DNA from: an uncultured Prevotella sp.
GTDB lineage: Bacteria; Bacteroidota; Bacteroidia; Bacteroidales; Bacteroidaceae
Direction of reading: 5' to 3'
Length of the DNA: 6,544 nt
NCBI GenBank assembly: GCA_938018155.1
Contig: CALIIG010000233.1
Span: 1-6,544 of the forward strand
Shown: positions 1 to 5,033 of the stretch, piece by piece
Position numbering within the stretch: position 1 is the stretch's first letter
Layout: each line of letters opens with the position of its first letter
Program-made: the position numbers and the translations under genes
Notes under the pieces: generated by a model
Told to the model about the DNA's origin: nothing
The model's database searches: none
What the model saw: the letters and a program-made list of their open reading frames with translations, nothing else

Positions 1-7
1 AATTTGT

Positions 8-697
8 ATGAAACGATATGTCCTGATATTGCTGGTGGCATTTCTGCCTTTCGTAATTAAGGCCCGGGAGCCCGCTCCGCGTGTTCCGAAATGGGTTTCT
101 GCTATGACAAAAGGCTCAATAAAGGTAAATACCCAAAGAGATTATTCACCGGTAATCAGCTATAATTCTCCTGGTTTTACAGGCTATATTGGCCGTAATT
201 ACCAAAAACTGGATATTTGCTTTACAACGGTAAGGAAAATAAATAATACAAAATATGCGATTGGCGGAAACACAAAAGTGGGCAACAATATGTGTTTATT
301 TGATGGCTTTCTGCATATAATTGAAACACGCGTATTTAAAAATCCCGGATACGGTGTGGACGATGAAATGAAGGGTAGGTTTGACAAGCGCGGATGTTGC
401 GTGGCCCGCTTTGAACTGAAAGAGAAACCAACATCGCACGGCAGTGGCGTTTTTCGGGGGTATGCCTTGTTTTTTTGGTATACGGGTAAGGACGGCACAT
501 TGCATGTTGACGATATTGACAGTTACTCGGACAGCTATTGCAACAATCTATTTAGTGGTACATGGACAAGCTGTCGTACGCATCGTGTAAAGCCGTGTGG
601 CTGGGGTTTGTATCGCATTCCCGACTGTGGCGACCTTGATATTGGTGCTGCCGAGTTTTCTGTAAATCCCAAATACAGAAACAATGGCTGGGAATAA
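8..697 (+). CDS. Secreted cysteine-rich protein of unknown family
   Basis: I do not recognise this 229-residue protein. The N-terminus is a classical signal peptide: basic MKR, a hydrophobic stretch at residues 4-17, and a likely signal peptidase I site after Ala19 (VIKA|REP). No lipobox cysteine is present, so the product is probably periplasmic or secreted. The mature part has eight cysteines (71, 96, 130, 131, 178, 189, 197, 207). That is an even number, with four clustered in the last 52 residues, which suits a disulfide-stabilised fold. It is rich in Gly, Tyr, Trp and Asn, as in beta-rich exported domains, and has no further membrane segment. The ATG at 8 is chosen because it begins the signal peptide directly. 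Only seven bases precede it here, so its promoter and any upstream partner cannot be judged. It converges on the zinc-ribbon gene, so the two are not co-transcribed. Export is well supported; function is unknown. Confidence 0.75.
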   Translation: MKRYVLILLVAFLPFVIKAREPAPRVPKWVSAMTKGSIKVNTQRDYSPVISYNSPGFTGYIGRNYQKLDICFTTVRKINNTKYAIGGNTKVGNNMCLFDGFLHIIETRVFKNPGYGVDDEMKGRFDKRGCCVARFELKEKPTSHGSGVFRGYALFFWYTGKDGTLHVDDIDSYSDSYCNNLFSGTWTSCRTHRVKPCGWGLYRIPDCGDLDIGAAEFSVNPKYRNNGWE

Positions 698-743
698 AGA
701 TAAGAATCTTGCACCATGATGAATGGTTATGGAAAGGGGAGAA

Positions 744-757
744 CGGGCAAAAGCCCG
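744..757 (+). terminator. Possible weak terminator or 3'-end hairpin of the secreted-protein gene
   Basis: A perfect 5-bp GC-rich stem (CGGGC/GCCCG) with an AAAA loop lies 46 bp after the stop at 697. It is followed by an A/T-rich run without a clear T-tract, so intrinsic termination is uncertain. It may instead protect the mRNA 3' end. It is the best plus-strand candidate in this gap. Confidence 0.3.
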
Positions 758-888
758 AAAATATAGTATATTCTTTCACCTGACAGGTGGTTGCGAAAGC
801 GTTGTTTATAGTGGAAAACCGATGACAGATGATGGTTTCCCAATATAATGGTGAGCCCCCTTATATATAATAAGGTGTAAATTCAGGG

Positions 889-931
889 AAAAAGAAAGTC
901 GCACAACAGCCTTAGGCAGGTGTTATGCGAC
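889..931 (-). terminator. Rho-independent terminator of the lysozyme/zinc-ribbon operon
   Basis: Read on the minus strand, GTCGCATAACA (931-921) pairs with TGTTGTGCGAC (908-898). This gives an 11-bp stem whose one non-Watson-Crick pair is a U-G wobble. The loop contains a further GCC-TAA-GGC mini-stem. TTTCTTTTT follows immediately (897-889). The hairpin starts 26 bp after the zinc-ribbon stop codon. On the plus strand the same position is a C-A mismatch and the downstream T-tract is poor, so the element is oriented for the minus-strand operon. Confidence 0.85.
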
Positions 932-957
932 CCTTGTCTTTAATCAATAGTACCAGT

Positions 958-2181
958 TTATTCGAGAATCTTCGTCATGCTCATTGAGGTTATCAGCCCG
1001 TCAGGGTTAATGGTAGCCTTTATTTTATACCGCGCTTCTTTCTCTTTGTTGGGGTCGGTACGTTCTATTTCCTGAACGGCAGAGAAGTTGGCAGTATACT
1101 CGTATTGCTCATCGCCAACCTCTTTCTTGTCAATTTTGTAATCGTTATTGATGTGCCAGTTCATGTTTGTAATATCATCCTTGTATATTTTATTTAAGAA
1201 AGTGGCAACGTCGGCTTTGGTAGCGTCCTGCTTTCCAAGGAAGTTTGACATTAACGGTGCGACGCAATTCTCAAGCCCTGATTCGCTACGCGTGTTGATT
1301 GCCTGAAAGAAATGGCGCATCACAGAAGCAACAAGGGCTTTGTCTTCAGGCTGAATGGTTTTTGCTTTCAGCTTCTTTAGTGCATCGTTGGCCTGGTCAA
1401 CGTATTCGCCATTCGGGTGTTCGGCCAGGTAAGCCTGCAATAAATCCATGGTGTTTGCCCTTTCGGCTTCGGCCCAGTCAATTGAATCGATTTTCTGCTC
1501 AGCCTCTGATTTATGTTCCGAATCGGGGTGATTGTTCAGGTAATCAAGCAGTGCCTGCTTTGAACCACTTACCAAAGCATTGTTCCAATCGTTGTCAATG
1601 CGCTTCAATGATTCAAGACGCGCTGTTATAGAATCCATGTGAGCCTGGTCGATACCGCGATAATTATCGAGGTAAGTTTGCAGAACCATGGGGTCGTTGC
1701 TTTTCATTGCATATTCGTATGCTTCCTGTTCCTTTGACGATTCAGCATTTTTATAGAAGTAAACACATACCCCGGCAATAATCAAAGCGAAGATAAAGCT
1801 GACAATTAAGGGTGTATGTTTTTTTTCTTTCTTCTGATTGTTTTGTTCAGCTTCATCATCTTTCGAACCGTTATATGAAGTAACCGTCCTGTCTTTTGGC
1901 TTAGATTCGCTGGCGGCTGCCCTGGCAGGTGGAACGGGTGGGGCAGGAACAGAGTGGTTATAAGGCCGTGATGGTTGTCCGTTACTTGTAGCTTTATTTG
2001 CAGAACATGCATCATGATTGAGGTGATGACAATTGGGGCATGCTCCCTGATCATTGAAAAATACTTCGCCACATTGTGGGCATTTGGTAATTTTACCTGC
2101 TATTTCAACGCCACAATTGGGACAAACAGGTGCCTTATCGCTAATTTGGTGTCCACATTCAGGACATTTTATCATTGCCAT
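958..2181 (-). CDS. Zinc-ribbon, single-span membrane protein with tandem helical repeats and NTF2-like C-terminus
   Basis: This 407-residue protein begins with two zinc ribbons: C6-x2-C9 with C20-x2-C23, and C34-x2-C37 with C48-x2-C51. A low-complexity linker follows (about 60-120, rich in Pro/Ala, then Lys). One membrane segment lies at about 124-143, and KKEKKH just before it predicts a cytoplasmic N-terminus. Residues 155-273 hold three related helical repeats of about 38-41 residues with the pattern (Y/W)...A...LL.YL..HP...A...L. Residues 280-405 look like an NTF2/SnoaL-type alpha+beta domain (FFQAINTRSESGLENCVAPLM), an assignment from pattern only. The repeats and C-terminal domain should therefore be periplasmic. 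The start at 2181 gives the MA-x-I-x-CPECG opening typical of Bacteroidetes zinc-ribbon proteins; Met3 is an alternative. The gene follows the GH25 lysozyme gene by 20 bp and ends at a strong terminator. Architecture is clear. The role is unknown; it may sense or scaffold at the envelope. Confidence 0.85.
   Translation of the reverse strand: MAMIKCPECGHQISDKAPVCPNCGVEIAGKITKCPQCGEVFFNDQGACPNCHHLNHDACSANKATSNGQPSRPYNHSVPAPPVPPARAAASESKPKDRTVTSYNGSKDDEAEQNNQKKEKKHTPLIVSFIFALIIAGVCVYFYKNAESSKEQEAYEYAMKSNDPMVLQTYLDNYRGIDQAHMDSITARLESLKRIDNDWNNALVSGSKQALLDYLNNHPDSEHKSEAEQKIDSIDWAEAERANTMDLLQAYLAEHPNGEYVDQANDALKKLKAKTIQPEDKALVASVMRHFFQAINTRSESGLENCVAPLMSNFLGKQDATKADVATFLNKIYKDDITNMNWHINNDYKIDKKEVGDEQYEYTANFSAVQEIERTDPNKEKEARYKIKATINPDGLITSMSMTKILE
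1363..1719 (-). repeat. Three tandem protein repeats within the zinc-ribbon gene
   Basis: This segment encodes residues 155-273, three degenerate repeats. Each has an aromatic residue and Ala at its start, then a core (VLQTYLDNY, ALLDYLNNHP, LLQAYLAEHP) and a closing amphipathic helix (ITARLESL, AEQKIDSI, ANDALKKL). They resemble short alpha-alpha hairpin repeats similar to TPR/Sel1. DNA-level identity is low, so the duplication is old. Confidence 0.6.
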
Positions 2182-2201
2182 GATGATGTTATTTTAAAAG
2201 G

Positions 2202-2894
2202 TTATTTATGTCTGAATCTTATTTCTCTGAGCTGATGATTGCCCATAAAGCGGCTTTTGTCAACGAAACCATTGATGCCATTAAGGTGCCCTTTGCCGGT
2301 ATACTGCCACATGATATACTCTAAGCCATCGTTTGTAACGGGTTCACGTCGGGTGTATTGGGCAATCATCACCTTGTAATCTTTTAGTTTGCCAAGTAAG
2401 TTAACATTATAGAAGTTGGTGTATGTGTAAACCAAAGGCTTTTGTTTGTACGCCTTTTCAATAAGATTCAGGAATTTAAACAGCGAGTCGCAGAACTCTT
2501 CTTTCGACAATCCTCCTCTGGTTTCAATATCAACCATAGGTATAAGATCCTGGTCGCCGGGGCGACACTGGGTCATAAAGTTTGATAACTGTGTTTCTTG
2601 ATTAACTTGTGGGCGATAGAAATGGTAAGAACCTACCTTAATTCCATATTGATGGGCAAGATCAATATTCTGTTTGTATTTGGCATCAATGTTGTTACCG
2701 CCCTCGGTTGCTTTCAGATAAACGTAGGCCATCTTGGTTTCTCCAACCGTCTCCCAGAACACATTGCCCTGGTAATGGCTCAAATCAATACCGTGAATGT
2801 GACTGCATGTATCTTCGCATTCGACTCTGTCAGACTGGGCAAAGCCGCAGGTGAAAATAAATATACTGAATATCAATAGGAAGATTCTCTTCAT
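2202..2894 (-). CDS. Exported GH25 family lysozyme (N-acetylmuramidase)
   Basis: This is a glycoside hydrolase family 25 (Chalaropsis-type) muramidase, which cleaves the MurNAc-GlcNAc beta-1,4 bond of peptidoglycan. The signal peptide spans residues 1-19, with cleavage likely after Ala19 (GFA|QS); Cys16 makes a lipoprotein reading possible but less likely. The catalytic domain fills residues about 33-222. Family motifs are the first-strand Asp37 in GIDLSHYQG, the signature around YLKATEGGNNID (59-70), GSYHFYRP (88-95), the catalytic pair Asp122/Glu124 in PMVDIETRG, the IMWQYTG strand (194-200), and Asp212 in GFVDKSRF. All expected acidic residues are present, so it should be active. At 230 residues it is a bare catalytic domain without binding modules. 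A TAnnTTTG element almost touches the start codon. The zinc-ribbon gene follows 20 bp downstream, suggesting an operon. Its role could be wall remodelling or attack on other cells; the sequence does not decide. Confidence 0.93.
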   Translation of the reverse strand: MKRIFLLIFSIFIFTCGFAQSDRVECEDTCSHIHGIDLSHYQGNVFWETVGETKMAYVYLKATEGGNNIDAKYKQNIDLAHQYGIKVGSYHFYRPQVNQETQLSNFMTQCRPGDQDLIPMVDIETRGGLSKEEFCDSLFKFLNLIEKAYKQKPLVYTYTNFYNVNLLGKLKDYKVMIAQYTRREPVTNDGLEYIMWQYTGKGHLNGINGFVDKSRFMGNHQLREIRFRHK

Positions 2895-2898
2895 ATTG

Positions 2899-2906
2899 CA
2901 AAGATA
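2899..2906 (-). promoter_or_regulatory. Bacteroidetes -7 promoter element of the GH25 gene
   Basis: TATCTTTG on the minus strand matches TAnnTTTG exactly. It ends only 4 bp before the ATG at 2894, so transcription would begin at or very near the start codon. No good TTTG -33 element is seen at the usual 19-21 bp spacing; TTTT/TTTC runs are nearby. The consensus match is exact. The near-leaderless consequence is inference. Confidence 0.5.
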
Positions 2907-2959
2907 ATGAAAAGTAACAGAAAACTATATACGCCCAATTTATAATTATATTTTATTTA

Positions 2960-3751
2960 TCATTCTTCTATTTCCTGCAATGAGCGTGCAAAACTGCTGA
3001 AATAATTGCTGATGGTTTCAATCGGTGCGTAGGCAATATAGCGCAGGCTCCGGCGCAGGTTACGCCGGAGAAGGGCCGAATTGTTTGTAACAAATCCTGA
3101 ACGGCTTTGGCGGAAATGCCATTCTTCAGCAGTATCGTTTGCAGCATGTTCTACCGATCGCAATACCAGATTATATGCTGCCGGCTCAATACGTACGACA
3201 AAAGGGAGTTCTGATGGTTCAAAGTTGAAGACCGAAATTAACATGCTTCCCTGAAGCTGTGCCATGCGTTTTATATGCAGTTTGTTGAGCCAGGTTTCAA
3301 CCTTTACGTAATCAACCTTATCGCCTTTGTTCCTTAAATAACTGCCAAGACGAATTAAACCGCTTAGCATAGAACCGTAATTGAGCATGCTTGATATGTT
3401 ATTAACAATAATGTTAAGAACGTCAATAGCTCCCATATTTGTGTCTATGGCATGACGTTCATTACGTATAATGCGCTGCAATCGGGCGTTTAATATGCGG
3501 TTGCTAAGCTGTACGGGGGATGCCGGCTGCTCAGAAGGCTGATGCTCCTTAACCAAACAAGAGGGAATATTCATCATTTCATCATACTGATGATTGCGTA
3601 TTCCTTTCCATGCAGAACCCTCGACGTGCTGGGCTTCCACCATTTGTTCCAATCGTTTCCACTTAAATTCTGACATGGGTTCGATGGCTTCGTACTCGTT
3701 AAGGGCTCCTGAACGAAGTAAACGAAAGAAGTTACGCGTAATGATATCCAT
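2960..3751 (-). CDS. Uncharacterised conserved-looking Bacteroidales protein
   Basis: I cannot assign this 263-residue protein to a named family. It has no signal peptide or membrane segment and is probably cytoplasmic. Residues 1-52 (ITRNFFRLLRSGAL, then FKWKRLEQMVEAQHVEGSAWKGI) loosely resemble the helical N-terminus of uncharacterised Bacteroidetes nucleotidyltransferase-like proteins. I see no GS...DxD nucleotidyltransferase motif, so catalysis is not supported. Residues 60-82 look like a disordered linker. Residues 83-175 are mostly helical, and the C-terminus is very basic (LLRRNLRRSLRYIAYAP, about 227-243), which could bind nucleic acid or another polyanion. The ATG at 3751 gives the MDIITRNFFRLLR opening. 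It lies 62 bp downstream of lacI and 65 bp upstream of the GH25 gene, all on the same strand. No terminator separates it from lacI, so read-through is possible. The leader is strikingly pyrimidine-rich. Confidence 0.75.
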   Translation of the reverse strand: MDIITRNFFRLLRSGALNEYEAIEPMSEFKWKRLEQMVEAQHVEGSAWKGIRNHQYDEMMNIPSCLVKEHQPSEQPASPVQLSNRILNARLQRIIRNERHAIDTNMGAIDVLNIIVNNISSMLNYGSMLSGLIRLGSYLRNKGDKVDYVKVETWLNKLHIKRMAQLQGSMLISVFNFEPSELPFVVRIEPAAYNLVLRSVEHAANDTAEEWHFRQSRSGFVTNNSALLRRNLRRSLRYIAYAPIETISNYFSSFARSLQEIEE

Positions 3752-3813
3752 GATTGGAAATAAGGAAAACAGAGGAAAAAAGAAAAGATGATTGTATTAT
3801 CGCATCATGAAGC

Positions 3814-4878
3814 CTAAAGCTGGGTTCGCCGGTAAAAGTTTACATTCTCTTGCATAAGCAACTCAATAGGCATATAATTAACCGTACGGACCTTTTCTTT
3901 TAATACAATTGCCCTGAACAAAGTGTCGATACAGGAGAAGCCTTGTTGAAAAGCGTGTTGTGCAATTAAAAATGAAATGCTTCCTCTGCGCATGCAATCA
4001 ACGTTCTTTTCCACCATATCATATCCGGCAATATGAATATCCTTTTGGTCGTTTTTCAGAATAAAGTCGCCCAGCAGATGGGCTTTTGACCCTAACGTTA
4101 TACAATGGTGTGTTTGCGGATGTGCTTTAAAATATTGTTCAAAAAGTTGTTTATATGTTGATTTGGTTCCGTAAAAGGGAAGCTCGAGCTGAATAATTTT
4201 AACTGAAGGAAAGTGGTTACGCATATAATTACGGAAGCCAACTTCACGGTTGCATTGTTGCTGGCTGACAACTTGACCGTCCTTTGTAACCTTCATGAGC
4301 ATGATTTCATGGTCATTATTGGCTACAAGCATAAGCATTCGTGCGGCAAAATATCCACTCGATATTGAATCCTGCCCGAAGAAAGCCAGCGGATTCAGTT
4401 CTGCCATATATGAGTCGAGCATGATGAAAGGGATGTTAGCTTTGTGTAATTTATCTGTAAAATTACGCGTAATATCTTTTGTTGTGGGTACAATTACAAC
4501 ACCATTGGGATGAATTGAAAGGCATTTAGATGCAGTTTCATTAAATGATTTATCGTTGAATCGGTCGAAATATAAAATCGTAACCTGAATATTGAAATCC
4601 TTTCGAGCCTCTCCTGCCTTTCTGATTCCTTCCTCAATTTCCTCCCAATATGCAATTTGATCGTGCTTTGGCAGTAGTACACAGAACGTGTATGACCTGT
4701 TATAGGCCAGAGCTGACGCGTAAACGTTTGGGCGATAATTACATTCTTTCAGTGCATTTTCAACCTTTTTCCTTGCAATTTCTGAAACATTGGGACGATG
4801 ATGAAGCACTCGATCTACCGTCCCTACTGAAACACCGGCACTCCTTGCAATGTCTTTTATTCTGATTTTATCAGGCAT
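3814..4878 (-). CDS. LacI-family transcriptional regulator
   Basis: This 354-residue protein has full LacI/GalR architecture. The N-terminal helix-turn-helix is at about 5-27 (IKDIARSAGVSVGTVDRVLH), followed by helix 3 and the hinge (YRPNVYASALA, 48-58). The effector-binding domain spans about 62-350 and is of the periplasmic-binding-protein type (Peripla_BP_4-like), with the C-terminal AGYDMVEKNV and FLIAQHAFQQGF motifs that normally contact ligand. The SVGTVDRVLH type is common in Bacteroidetes, where relatives often sit beside sugar or sugar-acid catabolism genes, but no such gene is in this window. The ligand and targets cannot be read from the sequence. The ATG at 4878 gives the canonical opening just before the helix-turn-helix. 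The gene is divergent from the sensor-like lipoprotein, and the shared 155-bp region is the natural place for an autoregulatory operator. Confidence 0.93.
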   Translation of the reverse strand: MPDKIRIKDIARSAGVSVGTVDRVLHHRPNVSEIARKKVENALKECNYRPNVYASALAYNRSYTFCVLLPKHDQIAYWEEIEEGIRKAGEARKDFNIQVTILYFDRFNDKSFNETASKCLSIHPNGVVIVPTTKDITRNFTDKLHKANIPFIMLDSYMAELNPLAFFGQDSISSGYFAARMLMLVANNDHEIMLMKVTKDGQVVSQQQCNREVGFRNYMRNHFPSVKIIQLELPFYGTKSTYKQLFEQYFKAHPQTHHCITLGSKAHLLGDFILKNDQKDIHIAGYDMVEKNVDCMRRGSISFLIAQHAFQQGFSCIDTLFRAIVLKEKVRTVNYMPIELLMQENVNFYRRTQL

Positions 4879-4901
4879 TTGTTGCGTAATCCTTTTGTAT
4901 G

Positions 4902-4909
4902 CAAATGTA
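4902..4909 (-). promoter_or_regulatory. -7 promoter element of the lacI-type gene
   Basis: TACATTTG on the minus strand is an exact TAnnTTTG match, 23 bp upstream of the ATG at 4878. This would leave a leader of roughly 15-20 nt. No -33 TTTG sits at ideal spacing; the nearest similar run is TTTC, only 14 bp away. A regulator-dependent or weak promoter would fit. Confidence 0.5.
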
Positions 4910-4921
4910 TATAAAATAGTT

Positions 4922-4960
4922 CAGAAAGTGTGAGGGTACTGTTATTATTTTGGCTTTCTG
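4922..4960. promoter_or_regulatory. Candidate operator: inverted repeat in the divergent region
   Basis: CAGAAAG (4922-4928) and CTTTCTG (4954-4960) form a perfect 7-bp inverted repeat with a 25-bp spacer. It lies between the two divergent promoters. An 8-bp direct repeat TTATTTTG (4945-4952 and 4964-4971, 19-bp period) overlaps it. It does not look like the classic CG-centred LacI operator, so any link to the LacI protein is inference. Confidence 0.3.
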
Positions 4961-4980
4961 TCGTTATTTTGATTAAATAA

Positions 4981-5012
4981 TTTCGTACTTCTAAGAATAA
5001 TCTTTATTTTTG
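4981..5012 (+). promoter_or_regulatory. Bacteroidetes promoter of the sensor-like lipoprotein gene
   Basis: TATTTTTG (5005-5012) matches the -7 consensus TAnnTTTG exactly. TTTC (4981-4984) matches three of four bases of the -33 element TTTG, with 20 bp between the two. The start codon at 5034 is 22 bp downstream, so the leader would be about 15 nt. This is the best promoter in the window. Confidence 0.6.
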
Positions 5013-5033
5013 CTCACATAAATTCGTAATTCA

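Larger units (their letters stand above)
698..957. other. Convergent intergenic region with several small palindromes
   Basis: This 260-bp gap lies between the stop of the secreted protein (+) and the stop of the zinc-ribbon gene (-). I see no credible gene in it. It holds four small inverted repeats: CGGGC-AAAA-GCCCG at 744-757, CACCT-GAC-AGGTG at 777-789, CCTTAT-ATATA-ATAAGG at 859-875, and the strong terminator hairpin at 898-931. A looser GGAAAACC/GGTTTCC pair sits at 813-840. Only the last perfect hairpin (898-931) has a proper U-tract, on the minus strand. The others may be weak terminators or mRNA 3'-end structures. Confidence 0.6.

Noticed and set aside
1..10. AATTTG just before the ATG of the first gene could be the end of a TAnnTTTG promoter element.
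   Set aside because: The decisive TA would lie outside the window, so it cannot be verified.
199..498. A minus-strand open frame of 99 codons opposite the secreted protein.
   Set aside because: It has no plausible start context or motif, and the plus-strand gene with its signal peptide explains this DNA.
1299..1631. A 110-codon open frame on the plus strand.
   Set aside because: It lies wholly inside the well-supported zinc-ribbon gene on the other strand, and its translation shows no recognisable domain or signal.
1975..2235. A plus-strand open frame with many Cys and hydrophobic residues.
   Set aside because: It is the reverse reading of the zinc-ribbon CxxC codons, so its composition is an artefact of that gene.
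2202..2894. GH25 protein as a phage endolysin or type VI secretion effector.
   Set aside because: It carries a Sec signal peptide, and there are no phage, holin or secretion-system genes in the window.
3801..3813. The imperfect palindrome GCATCATGAAGC after lacI as its terminator.
   Set aside because: The symmetry leaves no room for a loop, and the pyrimidine tract is too far away for an intrinsic terminator.
4892..4905. TTTG-TATG-CAAA as a LacI operator.
   Set aside because: Only 4 bp per arm match, the centre is not symmetric, and part of it is the -7 element itself.
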